Notes: generated from the letters alone by a model not told the origin. Counted from the stretch's first letter, positions 18,691 through 27,356 are shown. The stretch is DNA of 64,000 nucleotides from Hymenobacter armeniacus (GCF_014699055.1 NZ_JACXAC010000001.1:744001-808000), one strand, 5' to 3'. Numbers and translations are program-made.

Positions 18691-18723
18691 GCGGTGTTTC
18701 CGGCACTGGTGTGGCGGCCGGGC

Positions 18724-19164
18724 TTACTTCACGCGGGTCCAGGTCTGCGACTTGCCGATGAGCGAAAAGCCGATGTAGCCCTTCACTTCCATGGAGTTGG
18801 CGTTTTCCATCTTCATGTAGCAGGAGTAGGTCTTGCCGCTTTCGGGGTCGTAAATTTTGCCGTCGTCCCACTTGTTGTCGTCGTCGTACTTAAAGCCTTG
18901 CATAAACACCAGGCCCAGACGGGGGCGGTTGCGCAGCTTGGGGTCGGGGTTTTGCGAGTCGGTTTTGGGCTTGCCGGTGGCCGGGTCGTTGGGCACGGTC
19001 AGGCTCACGATTTTGCCGCACAGCTTGTCGCCGCACTTGTAAATCTCAAACGTGGCCTTTTTCTCTGCATTCGTCCAGATGCCCAGCGGCGACATGGTTT
19101 GGGCGGAGGCCATGCGGGCGACGCCCAACACGAGAGCAACGAGCAGGAGCAGTGTTTTTTTCAT
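18724..19164 (-). CDS. Secreted DUF2147 protein
   Basis: The ATG at 19164 gives a textbook signal peptide (MKKTLLLLVALVLGVARMASAQ) and a 146-residue product. The mature part is a DUF2147 domain: GIWTNAEKKATFEIYKCGDKLCGKIV at the start, then DPESGKTYSCYMKM and VKGYIGFSLIGKSQTWTRV at the end. The GYIG-(x)-LIG and W-x-R/T endings are diagnostic. DUF2147 proteins are periplasmic lipocalin-like beta proteins of unknown ligand. The two Cys of KCGDKLCGK may form a disulfide. It appears monocistronic, with a terminator behind it. A weak TAAACTTG box on the minus strand at 19253-19260 is a possible promoter. Confidence 0.9.
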   Translation of the reverse strand: MKKTLLLLVALVLGVARMASAQTMSPLGIWTNAEKKATFEIYKCGDKLCGKIVSLTVPNDPATGKPKTDSQNPDPKLRNRPRLGLVFMQGFKYDDDNKWDDGKIYDPESGKTYSCYMKMENANSMEVKGYIGFSLIGKSQTWTRVK

Positions 19165-19385
19165 TGTTGAAATGAGCAAGAGGTGGGTTTGAAGGGAAAA
19201 GGTAAGCAAAAAAAATCCGGAGGGCCCGCCGGCAACGTTTCCACCGTTAAGGCAAGTTTACGGCCAAGTTCTGAAAGCCCAGCCGGCAATTATAAAAATA
19301 GGGTTGAGGCTAAAATAAATAGCACTGTTAATCAGGCCTAAAGCCCTGCTGAGGCCTGATTTCTGCAAAATTTAGCCGGCAAATT

Positions 19386-19414
19386 TTGAACCTTACCGCC
19401 CGCTATTAACTTTA
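19386..19414 (+). promoter_or_regulatory. Candidate promoter of the 19.4-kb transcript
   Basis: TTG at 19386-19388, an 18-base spacer and TAACTTTA at 19407-19414 differ from the consensus only in the last base. It points at a stretch with no annotated gene. A separate 10-bp inverted repeat (AATCAGGCCT, 19330-19339 with 19352-19361) lies upstream. Confidence 0.5.
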
Positions 19415-19420
19415 CCGCTC

Positions 19421-19751
19421 AGTAGTGAGTGCTACGGCCTTGCTCAAGCAGCCCTAAGGTGCTGGGCCGCGCGAGCAAGTGTTATGTCGAACGTAAAGAA
19501 AGGAGGTACAAAATGTCTAGTAGTCCCAACCAAATCCTGCCAAGCCTGTCGAATGTCGTACGCTTCACCGCAGTACGCGCCTAACAACAGCTTCGTGGGG
19601 TAGCTCCTAAGGCTTCCCACATTCGGCCAGGTCTTATCTTGAAAGACGCCGGAACTGTACCCCAGTTTCGCCGCTTGGTAAGATTTGAAGGATTAGATGC
19701 CCGGTTTGTCCAGTCGCCCTTCAGTGGGACGGCAGAGACAGGCCGGGCATC
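19421..19751 (+). ncRNA. Candidate structured transcript or small-protein mRNA
   Basis: The gap 19165-19787 has lower G+C than its surroundings and contains a promoter-like sequence at 19386. Downstream are several helices: CTTGCTC/GAGCAAG (19439-19445 with 19473-19479); GTCTTATC/GGTAAGAT (19631-19638 with 19677-19684) enclosing GGAACTG/CAGTTTC; and a closing GATGCCCGG/CCGGGCATC (19696-19704 with 19743-19751). Two overlapping short frames are present: 39 codons at 19484-19603 (MSNVKKGGTKCLVVPTKSC...), rich in Cys, and 23 codons at 19513-19584 preceded by AAAGGAGGT, a rare strong ribosome site for this phylum. It does not match tmRNA, RNase P RNA, SRP RNA or 6S RNA features I know. The 3' end is a guess. 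Confidence 0.35.
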
Positions 19752-19787
19752 GCTGCGTTTGGGCGGGTCGCTGGCGCACGCACGCAC

Positions 19788-20681
19788 TCATTTTCGGGCG
19801 CTTGCCTTAACCGGGGTTTTGCGCTTGGCGGCGGGGGCTACCTGCTTTTTAGGCGCCGCTTTTTTGGCCACTGTCTTTCTGACCGCCGGCTTTTTGGCTG
19901 CTACTTTCTTTGCGGTGCGCTGTGGGGCTGCCGAATGCGCCACCGGCTTACGGGCCAGCGTTTGGGGCAGCGCCGGTGCCGGGGCGGGCAAAGCGTCGAC
20001 GGCCACCTTGCGCGCGGGGAGCGCCGCTACGGGCGGCGCCTTGGCCGCCGGTTTGGTGGTGGGCGCGGGCCGGGCGGCCGCCAGGTTTTGCTGGCCCAGC
20101 ACGCGGCGCACCTGCATGAAGCGCCGCTCGTAGTCAGAATTCTCTACCTGGCTGACTTTCACGAAGGGCTCGCGGCGCGAGGAGGAGGCGTGCACAAAGC
20201 GCAAGGGCGTTTCGCCCCGCCGCGAGATGACGATGCCCGCGTGGCCCGGCGTGGTGCTCGGGTTGGCGGTGCCCGTAAACACCACGATGTCGCCGGGCTG
20301 GGCTTCGGCGCGGGGCACGGGCCGGCCCACGTCGATGAGCAGGGCGGTAGAGTGCGGCACGGCCACGCCGAAACGCGCAAACGTGTACATGATGAACCCC
20401 GAGCAGTCGAACCCCGTGAGCGGCGACACGCCGGCGTAGACGTAGGGCGTGCCGCGCTGGGCCAGGCCAAAGGCCACCACGCTGTCGGCGGTGGCCGCCA
20501 GGCCGGGGGCGGGGGCTTCGCGCAGGGCCGCAAAGGAAGACGTGAGGGGAGCCGTGCCGGAGCTGCCCTCGGCCGGGGCCGGGGTAGCCGTGGTGTGGGG
20601 GGCAGGCGTGCGGCTCAGGCGGGGCAGCACCAGCGCCATGGCCACAATCAGCCCCACAAAAACCAACCAAACGATGCGCAT
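19788..20681 (-). CDS. NlpC/P60 family cell-wall hydrolase with basic tail
   Basis: Probable peptidoglycan endopeptidase cleaving within stem peptides. The 297 residues begin with an uncleaved signal or anchor (MRIVWLVFVGLIVAMALVL). The NlpC/P60 domain (about 65-195) shows the catalytic Cys in TGFDCSGFI, the His in PGHAGIV, and FVHAS as the third polar site. After about residue 200 the protein turns into a long Ala/Lys/Pro-rich tail with repeats such as AAKKPAVRKTVAKKAA, like histone H1-type tails; this may bind anionic cell-wall polymers. Only the tail is unusual. It is divergent from the M61 peptidase. Confidence 0.9.
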   Translation of the reverse strand: MRIVWLVFVGLIVAMALVLPRLSRTPAPHTTATPAPAEGSSGTAPLTSSFAALREAPAPGLAATADSVVAFGLAQRGTPYVYAGVSPLTGFDCSGFIMYTFARFGVAVPHSTALLIDVGRPVPRAEAQPGDIVVFTGTANPSTTPGHAGIVISRRGETPLRFVHASSSRREPFVKVSQVENSDYERRFMQVRRVLGQQNLAAARPAPTTKPAAKAPPVAALPARKVAVDALPAPAPALPQTLARKPVAHSAAPQRTAKKVAAKKPAVRKTVAKKAAPKKQVAPAAKRKTPVKASARK

Positions 20682-20756
20682 ATATCCGTCGTCAACAAAT
20701 TGTGAAAGGCACGATAAGCGCCACCATGGAGCCTAACGGCGCGGCCGCCCCGTAGG

Positions 20757-20784
20757 TTGAACGGTTTCGACCGGCGTACGTTTG
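20757..20784 (+). promoter_or_regulatory. Promoter of the M61 peptidase gene
   Basis: TTG at 20757-20759, a 17-base spacer and a perfect TACGTTTG at 20777-20784, 28 bases before the ATG at 20813. Confidence 0.7.
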
Positions 20785-20812
20785 TGCTTGTCTTTCCAAT
20801 CAAACATCATAC

Positions 20813-22627
20813 ATGCTCAGAAATTCAACCTTGATGCTTTGCCAGGCCGCTGCGGCCCTGCTGTTGGCCGGGCCCGCCCTGGCCGCTACGCCGCCCGCGG
20901 CCGCGGTGCCCACCCTCCGCTACAGCCTCTCGATGCCCGCGCCCCAAACCCACTACTTTGAAGTGAAAATGGAGCTGGGGGGCTTTCCGGCCGAGTACAC
21001 CGACGTAAAAATGCCCGTGTGGGCGCCGGGCTCGTACCTGGTGCGCGAGTATTCTAAAAACGTGGAGGGCTTTCAGGCCCGCACGGCTGGCGGGCAGGCC
21101 CTGGCCGTAGAAAAGCTCAATAAAAACACCTGGCGGGTGCGCCACCCCAAGCAAGCCAACTTCCAGGTGAGCTACCGGGTGTATGCGTTCGAGCTGTCGG
21201 TTCGGACTTCGTTCATGGATGCCGACCACGGCTACCTCAACGGCAGCAGCGTGTTCATGTACCCGGCCGATAACAAGATGCTGGGCAGCACCGTGGCCGT
21301 GCAGCCCGCCACCGGCTGGACGCAGGTGAGCACGGCCCTGCGCCCCGGCCCGGGCAAGTTCACCTACAAAGCCGCGAGCTACGACGAGCTGGCCGACTCG
21401 CCGATGGAAATCGGCACCCACAAAGTGTTGGAGTTTACGGCCAACGGCACGCCGCACCAGGTGGCCATGTACGGCACCTACCAGGCCGATGACGCCAAAA
21501 TAGTGGCCGAAATGAAGAAGGTGTGCGAAGAAGCGCACCGCGTGGTGGGCCAAAACCCCCTGGACCATTACCTGTTCATCGTGCACAATTTGGAGCGCGG
21601 CGGCGGCGGCCTGGAGCACCTGTACTCCACCACGCTGGAAGTGGGCCGCACCGTGTACGGCACCGACGCCGGCATGAAGTCCTTCCTCGGGCTGGTGGCG
21701 CATGAGTATTTCCACCTCTGGAACGTGAAGCGCATCCGGCCCAAAGCGTTGGGGCCCTTCAACTACGACGAGGAGAACTATACCCACATGCTGTGGGTGA
21801 GCGAGGGCATGACGGAGTACTACTCCAAACAAATCCTGGCGCGGGCGGGCGTGCTCACCCGCGACGAGTACCTGGGCCGGCTGGCCAACGCCATTGCGGA
21901 AGTAGAAAACACGCCCGGCAACCGCATTCAGTCGGCCGCGGAGTCGAGCTTCGATGCGTGGATTAAGTACTACCGCCCGAACGAGAATGCCAACAACACC
22001 CAAATCAGCTACTACTCGAAGGGTGACCTGATTGGCACCTGGCTCGACCTGAACATTGCCGAAGCCACCAAGGGCCAGAAGCACCTCGACGACGTGTTCC
22101 GGCTGCTCTACGACACGTATTACAAGAAAGCCGGCCGGGGCTTCACCGACCAGGAGTACCAGGACGCCGTGGCCACGGTGGCCGGCCGCCGCTTCGATGA
22201 CTTCTTCAAAAACAGCGTGTACGGCACCAAGCCGATTGACTACGCCACGGCCTTGGGCTACGCGGGCCTCACGCTGACCAAGGCGCCCCTCACCACCACC
22301 GGCACGCTGGGCGCCAATTTTTCCAACCGCTCGGGCAAGCTGCTCGTGACCAGCGTGGTGCGCGACGGCGCCGCCTGGAACACCGGCCTGAATGTGAACG
22401 ACGAAATCCTGCTCATCAATGGCGCCGCACCCAGCGAAGAAACCGTGAAGTCGCTGGTGAGCGGCTCGGTGGGCAATGAAGTGGCCCTGCAGGTGCGCCG
22501 CGACGGCCTTCCGCGCGACTTGAAAATCAAGATGCTGGCCAACCCGGACGTGAAGTACCAGCTTCAGCCCGCGGCCAGCCCCTCCGAGGCGCAGCAGAAA
22601 GTGCTGGCCAAATGGCTGGGTAAGTAA
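20813..22627 (+). CDS. M61 family (glycyl) aminopeptidase with PDZ domain
   Basis: A periplasmic zinc aminopeptidase of 604 residues. A signal peptide (ending ALAAT) precedes the M61 N-terminal beta domain with PVWAPGSYLVREYSKNVEGF, a strong family signature. The catalytic domain has HEYFHLWNVKRIRP, with the HEXXH motif at 297-301 and the downstream EGMTEYYSKQ providing the third zinc ligand. A PDZ domain follows at about 500-585 (LLVTSVVRDGAAWNTGL, VNDEILLINGAAP). Family members prefer Gly or Ala at the N-terminus. A consensus promoter lies upstream and a long palindromic terminator downstream. Length is normal. Confidence 0.95.
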   Translation: MLRNSTLMLCQAAAALLLAGPALAATPPAAAVPTLRYSLSMPAPQTHYFEVKMELGGFPAEYTDVKMPVWAPGSYLVREYSKNVEGFQARTAGGQALAVEKLNKNTWRVRHPKQANFQVSYRVYAFELSVRTSFMDADHGYLNGSSVFMYPADNKMLGSTVAVQPATGWTQVSTALRPGPGKFTYKAASYDELADSPMEIGTHKVLEFTANGTPHQVAMYGTYQADDAKIVAEMKKVCEEAHRVVGQNPLDHYLFIVHNLERGGGGLEHLYSTTLEVGRTVYGTDAGMKSFLGLVAHEYFHLWNVKRIRPKALGPFNYDEENYTHMLWVSEGMTEYYSKQILARAGVLTRDEYLGRLANAIAEVENTPGNRIQSAAESSFDAWIKYYRPNENANNTQISYYSKGDLIGTWLDLNIAEATKGQKHLDDVFRLLYDTYYKKAGRGFTDQEYQDAVATVAGRRFDDFFKNSVYGTKPIDYATALGYAGLTLTKAPLTTTGTLGANFSNRSGKLLVTSVVRDGAAWNTGLNVNDEILLINGAAPSEETVKSLVSGSVGNEVALQVRRDGLPRDLKIKMLANPDVKYQLQPAASPSEAQQKVLAKWLGK

Positions 22628-22654
22628 AAACTGACCCGACTCTGTTAGGGCAAG

Positions 22655-22706
22655 AGGCACAAAGAAGGCCGGCAATGCGAAAGCGTTGCCGGCCTTCTTT
22701 GTGCCT
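22655..22706. terminator. Bidirectional terminator with 21-bp stem
   Basis: AGGCACAAAGAAGGCCGGCAA (22655-22675) pairs perfectly with 22686-22706 around a GCGAAAGC-type loop. Its right arm touches the stop codon of the convergent FG-GAP gene. The stem contains purine and TTCTTT tracts rather than a pure T-run, so its efficiency is uncertain. Confidence 0.7.
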
Positions 22707-24448
22707 TATCGAACCACTTCCACCCAGCCTTTCCGGGCCGGGCCGCCGTCGGCTGGCTGAAGCAGGTAGAAGTAGGTGCCGCCCGGGCTGTCGGCGCCCC
22801 AGTCATTCTGGTAGTTGGGGCTGTGGTATACGCGCTGGCCCCAGCGCGTATACACCGTCAGCGCCCACGGGCCGCGGTCGGGCTCATCGATGACAAAAAG
22901 GTCGTTGTGACGGTCGTTATTGGGGGTGATGATGTTGGGCAGCAGACTGGCCAGTGCCGGGTTGGTGCCGGTACCGGTGCCGGCACTGCCACTCCGATTC
23001 AGGCGAATGCTCACATTGTTGTCGTTGCTGTTGGCCGACAGGATGTCCAGGTCCCCATCGCCGTCTACGTCGCCCACGGCCACGCCTTGCGTGGCCCGGC
23101 CCACGCTCACGCTTTGGCCCGCACTGAAGATGCCTTTGCCGTTGTTGAGCCCAATCAGCACGCTGCCGGGGCCACCGCCGTTGGCGTTCGAAGCCAAGAA
23201 GTCCAGGTCGCCATCGCCGTCCACATCCCCCAGGGTCACGCTGAATGCGCCGTAGCCGGATATATTGTTGGTGGCCACGTCCTGGCCGCCGCCGAAAGTG
23301 CCGGTGCCGTTGTTCAGGCGGACGCTAATGGCCCCGTTGGCGTTCGGGCTCGACGATAGCAGGTCCAGGTCGCCGTCGCCGTCCACGTCGCCCACGGCCA
23401 AGCCAAAGGGATTGGCGGCAACGCTCACAAACGAGCCGGCACTGAAGTTGCCGCGGCCATCATTGAAGCCGATGCTTACGGTGCTGCTGTTGCTGTTGGC
23501 CACGAGATAGTCCAGGTCACCGTCGGCGTCCACATCGCCCACCACCACGTTGTGCGGGTTGCTACCGGCGGCCACGTTCTGGCTGCCACCGAAGCTGCCT
23601 TGTCCATCGTTGAAACGGATGCTCACGCTGTTGGAGCGGCCGTTGGCGGTTAGCAGGTCGAGGTCGCCATCGCCGTCTACGTCGCCCAGCGCCAGGCCGT
23701 AGGAGCCGGTATTCACAAACACGCTTTGGGTGCCACTGAACACGCCCTGGCCGTTGTTGAAACGCACGCTCACCGAGGTGCCGGTGTCGTCGCTGTAGTC
23801 GGGGGCCAGCAGGTCGAGGTCGCCATCCCCGTCCACGTCGCCGAGCGTCACCGAGCGCACGTTGCCGCTCACGCTCACGTCGCGGCCGGGGCCGAAGGTG
23901 CCGCTGCCGTTGTTCAGGCGCACGCTGATGGGGCCGCGAAAGTTGGCCGTAACAAAGTCCAGGTCGCCGTCGCCGTCCACGTCGCCCACGGCCACGGTGA
24001 TGGGCTGAAACCCAGAAGCCGGGTCAGAGCCGGGCGCGAAGGTGCCGTTGCCGCCGCCGACGGCCACCGTGAACTGGCCCACCCGCGGCTGCGCCAGCGC
24101 GCCGTTGCTGCTGCTGGCGCCCCGCGTGACGGTATAACTCACGGTTTCGCCCGGCGAGAAGGGGGCGCTGCCAGGAGAGAAACGCAGCGCGTTGCCGCTC
24201 ACCACGGCCGCGGCGGCGCCCTGTGCGCGTTGGCCGCCCCGCAAGCTGCTAAACACTTTTAGCGAGCCCGCCGAAGTGTTCAGCAGCGGCTGATTGAAGG
24301 TGACGGCCACCGGGCCCGAAGCCGGAGCGGCCAGGAAGTTGGCCGCCGGCACCACCGACGTGATGGCGGGTAGCTGCGCGAGGGCTGCCTGGGGTAGCAG
24401 CAAGCCAACCGGCAGCCATTGGCAACGGAAAGGGTACAATCGAAACAT
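22706..24448 (-). CDS. Seven-bladed FG-GAP/VCBS surface protein with T9SS type B sorting domain
   Basis: The 580 residues have a signal peptide (cleavage near ALAQ), an Ig-like SbsA-type domain (about 27-130, TSVVPAANFLAAPASGPVAVTF), then seven FG-GAP repeats. Each repeat carries a calcium-binding DxDxDG loop in the context GDVDGDGDLD; the fourth has GDVDADGDLD. Seven copies fit a closed beta-propeller as in integrin alpha chains. The C-terminus has NIITPNNDRHNDLF and LTVYTRWGQRVYHS, a type B T9SS sorting domain. It is probably a calcium-dependent adhesin or carbohydrate-binding surface protein. The repeats are close to identical at DNA level, suggesting recent duplication or conversion. Confidence 0.94.
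   Translation of the reverse strand: MFRLYPFRCQWLPVGLLLPQAALAQLPAITSVVPAANFLAAPASGPVAVTFNQPLLNTSAGSLKVFSSLRGGQRAQGAAAAVVSGNALRFSPGSAPFSPGETVSYTVTRGASSSNGALAQPRVGQFTVAVGGGNGTFAPGSDPASGFQPITVAVGDVDGDGDLDFVTANFRGPISVRLNNGSGTFGPGRDVSVSGNVRSVTLGDVDGDGDLDLLAPDYSDDTGTSVSVRFNNGQGVFSGTQSVFVNTGSYGLALGDVDGDGDLDLLTANGRSNSVSIRFNDGQGSFGGSQNVAAGSNPHNVVVGDVDADGDLDYLVANSNSSTVSIGFNDGRGNFSAGSFVSVAANPFGLAVGDVDGDGDLDLLSSSPNANGAISVRLNNGTGTFGGGQDVATNNISGYGAFSVTLGDVDGDGDLDFLASNANGGGPGSVLIGLNNGKGIFSAGQSVSVGRATQGVAVGDVDGDGDLDILSANSNDNNVSIRLNRSGSAGTGTGTNPALASLLPNIITPNNDRHNDLFVIDEPDRGPWALTVYTRWGQRVYHSPNYQNDWGADSPGGTYFYLLQPADGGPARKGWVEVVR
23046..23990 (-). repeat. Seven internal DNA repeats coding the FG-GAP calcium loops
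   Basis: A block of about 30 bases coding GDVDGDGDLD recurs near 23046, 23201, 23364, 23511, 23659, 23814 and 23958, with spacing of 147-163 bases. The blocks differ mostly at third codon positions. Confidence 0.85.
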
Positions 24449-24483
24449 AAGCGTAGGCTAAAGCAGTGTTGGGCCAAAACAAA

Positions 24484-24508
24484 AGCCCCGCACAGGTTGC
24501 GCGGGGCT
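24484..24508 (-). terminator. Terminator of kup
   Basis: The stem AGCCCCGC/GCGGGGCT (24484-24491 with 24501-24508) is followed on the minus strand by TTTTGTTTTGG, an intrinsic terminator 52 bases after the kup stop. Confidence 0.75.
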
Positions 24509-24560
24509 CTGGGTCTGTCAGCAAACGAGACTGCTCACAACTTATTACAACGGCTGCGGG

Positions 24561-26519
24561 CTACTTAATCCGTTTCAGCGCCACTTCGCGCACCGGCGCA
24601 ATCACCAGCGGCACTTTCTCCACCTTCACCGACGACGTGTCGAGGCCAAAGTACTGGTCTTCGGAGGCAATGAACTGGCGGATGTAGAAGTACGCCTGCA
24701 TGACGAGCTTCTCCAGGGTGGGGAAGTCGTTCTCGATGCTCAGGAATTTCTCCAGCACCACGAAGCGGAAATCGCCCGTCACGTGCTGCTTGCTCAGCGA
24801 CTCGTAGCGCGAGGTGATGTCAACTTCTTTGTTGCGCACCAGGTCCTCAATCACCTTGCGGAAGTACAGGTTGATGCGCTGCTGCACCCGGAAACCCAGG
24901 CGGAAGTTGATGCGAAACACGTCGTCCTTGGCCACTTCCGTCACCTTATACTCCATGGTATAGGGCTCGTCGGTGGTGTCGACGTGGATGAACCAGTAGA
25001 TGTCGGCCCGCTTGGGGCGCTTCTGGAAGATGGAGTAAATGATTTTCTGCTCGATTTCCGAGCTGCGCTCGGCCGAGGTCAGGAACACCAGGTGGGTGGA
25101 GTACTTCGGGATGGAGTCGTCGTCGCTGAGCTGCTTGAGGGCATCTACGTAAGGTTCCAGGCGCACAAACTCGGTGAGGCGGCGCTTGATGTAATACGCT
25201 TTGAGCCACACGTACATCACGCCCATGAGCGTGCCGCCAATGGCCAGCGACACCCAGCCGCCGTGCGGAAACTTAATCATGTTGGCGATGAGGAACGAGC
25301 CCTCGATGAGCCCATACACCACCGCAAACAGGATAATCAGCGGCAGCGCCACCTTCTTCATGCGCAGCCACATGCACAGCAAGATGGTGGTCATCAGCAT
25401 GGTGAGCGTAATGGCTAGGCCATAAGCCGCTTCCATGTTGGTCGACTCCTGGAAGTACAGCACCACCCCGATGCAGCCCAGCAGCAGCAGGCGGTTCATG
25501 CTGGGCACGAAGAGCTGGCCCTTCACGTCGGTGGGGTAGTTGAGCTTCACTTTGGGCCACATGTTCAGGCGGATGGCCTCGGCCACCAGCGTAAACGAGC
25601 CCGTGATGAGGGCCTGCGACGCAATGATGGCCGCAATGGTGGCAATGCTGATGCCGATGAGCAGGAACCATTGCGGCATGAGGGCATAGAAGGGGTTGCG
25701 GCCGTTGAGCTTCTCGCCCAGGTGGCTCAGCAGCCAGGCGCCCTGGCCCAGGTAGTTGAGCAGCAGCGTGCTCTTCACAAAGGTCCAGCTGATGCGGATG
25801 TTGCCCTTGCCGCAATGGCCCAGGTCCGAGTAGAGCGCCTCGGCCCCCGTGGTGCACAGAAACACCGAGCCCAGCAGCCAGAAGCCGCTCGGGTACCGCA
25901 CCAGCAGGTCGTAGGCGTAGTAGGGGTTGAAGGCCTTCAGGATGATGGGGTTCTGCACAATCCAGAGCACGCCCAGTACCCCCAGCATGCTGAACCACAG
26001 CAGCATGATGGGCCCAAAGGCTTTGCCCACTATCTGGGTCCCAAAGCTTTGGAGCAGAAACAAAGCCGCAATGATGCCGATGACGATGTAAACCACCATT
26101 TCCTGCGTGAGCTGCGGAAAGACGTTTTTCAGGCCTTCCACCGCCGACGACACCGAGATGGGCGGCGTAATCACGCCGTCGGCCAGCAGGGCCGAGCCGC
26201 CGATGATGGCCACCGCCGACAGCCACGCTCCCCGCCGCCGCACCAGGGCATAGAGCGAGAAAATGCCGCCTTCGCCGTTGTTGTCCGCGTTCAGCGTGAG
26301 CAGCACGTACTTGACGGTGGTTTGCAGCGTGAGCGTCCAGATGACGCAGGAAATGGCCCCGAGCACCAGGTGCTCGTCAATCTGGTCGGGCACAATGGCG
26401 CCCTTGAGGATGGACGACATCACGTAAAGCGGCGAGGTGCCGATGTCGCCGTAGATGATGCCCAGGGCAATGAGAAGCCCCGCCCCTGAAATGGCGGTGT
26501 GCGAGTGTTTGGAATCCAT
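24561..26519 (-). CDS. kup: KUP family potassium transporter
   Basis: Potassium uptake permease, probably K+/H+ symport across the inner membrane. The ATG at 26519 gives 652 residues and places the family start SGAGLLIALGIIYGDIGTSPLYV at the first helix; the frame continues to 26588 but overlaps a promoter-like box. GDIGTSPLY and GEGGIFSLYALVRR are the main KUP signatures. Twelve membrane helices occupy about residues 10-470, and a cytoplasmic C-terminal domain of about 180 residues follows. All family blocks are present. A TACCTTCG box lies 54 bases upstream and a terminator downstream, so it is probably transcribed alone. Confidence 0.95.
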   Translation of the reverse strand: MDSKHSHTAISGAGLLIALGIIYGDIGTSPLYVMSSILKGAIVPDQIDEHLVLGAISCVIWTLTLQTTVKYVLLTLNADNNGEGGIFSLYALVRRRGAWLSAVAIIGGSALLADGVITPPISVSSAVEGLKNVFPQLTQEMVVYIVIGIIAALFLLQSFGTQIVGKAFGPIMLLWFSMLGVLGVLWIVQNPIILKAFNPYYAYDLLVRYPSGFWLLGSVFLCTTGAEALYSDLGHCGKGNIRISWTFVKSTLLLNYLGQGAWLLSHLGEKLNGRNPFYALMPQWFLLIGISIATIAAIIASQALITGSFTLVAEAIRLNMWPKVKLNYPTDVKGQLFVPSMNRLLLLGCIGVVLYFQESTNMEAAYGLAITLTMLMTTILLCMWLRMKKVALPLIILFAVVYGLIEGSFLIANMIKFPHGGWVSLAIGGTLMGVMYVWLKAYYIKRRLTEFVRLEPYVDALKQLSDDDSIPKYSTHLVFLTSAERSSEIEQKIIYSIFQKRPKRADIYWFIHVDTTDEPYTMEYKVTEVAKDDVFRINFRLGFRVQQRINLYFRKVIEDLVRNKEVDITSRYESLSKQHVTGDFRFVVLEKFLSIENDFPTLEKLVMQAYFYIRQFIASEDQYFGLDTSSVKVEKVPLVIAPVREVALKRIK

Positions 26520-26572
26520 ATTACTGATAACGAGTTGCCGCGGCCGTGAGCCTGTAACTGAAATTCGGCGCG

Positions 26573-26580
26573 CGAAGGTA
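26573..26580 (-). promoter_or_regulatory. -7 box upstream of kup
   Basis: TACCTTCG on the minus strand, 54 bases before the kup ATG. No TTG is seen at the expected -33 position. Confidence 0.45.
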
Positions 26581-26630
26581 GCAGGCACACCGATGCCGTG
26601 AGCCTACCACTGGCCGGGGATATTCGGTTA

Positions 26631-27296
26631 TCAACTGATAGTTAGTGGATTATTGTTTTCATAATCCACTGCTTCAGCTTGCGCAGCCAGGGCCTCCTGC
26701 CGGCGGGCTTCGTCGGCAGCGGCCAGCAGGGCGGTGGCTTCGCGGGCGGCGTGGTCGTGCACCCGGAAGATGCGGCGGTTGGCTTCGGCCACTAGGCGCT
26801 GCCAGGGCGGCGTTTCGCCGGGCAGCGCAAAGTTTACCGCCTCGCGCCCCAGGCGGTGCAGGCGCAGCCGGTTGGTGCCCCGGTGGCCGTAGGCCAGCAG
26901 CAGCGCCGTGAGGGCCATGCCCAGCATGGCGGGACCGGTGTGCAGCCAGTTTTGCAGAAAGGCAATCATGACCGCGGCCAGGCCCAGGCCGCCCAGCAGG
27001 TACCACAGTATCCATTTCACGGGGGCCACCTCCACGCGTTCCAACTCGCGCAGCAAAAACTCCTGGCCCCGCACGGTGAAGGACGTGTCGGTGAGGCTGA
27101 CGCGGCCGTCGTCGCTCACCAGCGGCGGGAGCGGGGGCAGCGGGGGCGGCATGGGCACCGGGGCAGCCACCGGTGGGGCATAGGCCGGGCCAGACGCCGG
27201 CGCTTCGGCGGGTGCAGTCAGCAAAGCGGCCCCGGAAGGTTGTTCCGGGGCCACGGGGGGCTGGTCAGCGGGTGGCTGGGCTTCGAGGTCTTTCAT
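26631..27296 (-). CDS. Two-helix membrane protein with Pro-rich N-terminus, unknown function
   Basis: The ATG at 27296 gives 221 residues; the frame is open from 27347. Residues 1-60 are Pro/Ala-rich and disordered. A short strand-rich segment, VSLTDTSFTVRGQEFLLRELERVEV, precedes two membrane helices (about 92-115 and 120-136). RGTNRLRLHRLGREAVNFALPGE and WQRLVAEANRRIF then form a cytoplasmic tail ending in an Ala/Glu-rich helix. The strand-helix-helix layout resembles DUF6232-type proteins, a tentative match. The end of the coding region contains a 10-bp inverted repeat (AGTGGATTAT, 26644-26653 with 26661-26670). It lies downstream of the FKBP gene. Confidence 0.65.
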   Translation of the reverse strand: MKDLEAQPPADQPPVAPEQPSGAALLTAPAEAPASGPAYAPPVAAPVPMPPPLPPLPPLVSDDGRVSLTDTSFTVRGQEFLLRELERVEVAPVKWILWYLLGGLGLAAVMIAFLQNWLHTGPAMLGMALTALLLAYGHRGTNRLRLHRLGREAVNFALPGETPPWQRLVAEANRRIFRVHDHAAREATALLAAADEARRQEALAAQAEAVDYENNNPLTIS

Positions 27297-27356
27297 GGGC
27301 TCAGAAACAGCCGGTTGGGTGCTGGTGGGCCGGTGCCACACGGGCACGGCCGTGGT

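Noticed and set aside
19685..19705. GGATTAGATGCCC, resembling the 16S rRNA motif GGATTAGATACCC
   Set aside because: Only this short stretch matches; the flanking sequence has no 16S rRNA features.
20825..22675. Minus-strand frame of 616 residues
   Set aside because: Fully antisense to the M61 peptidase, which carries HEYFH and a PDZ domain; no motif in the antisense product.
23040..23990. CRISPR-like regular spacing
   Set aside because: The regular repeats are in frame and encode FG-GAP calcium loops; spacers are coding and similar to each other.
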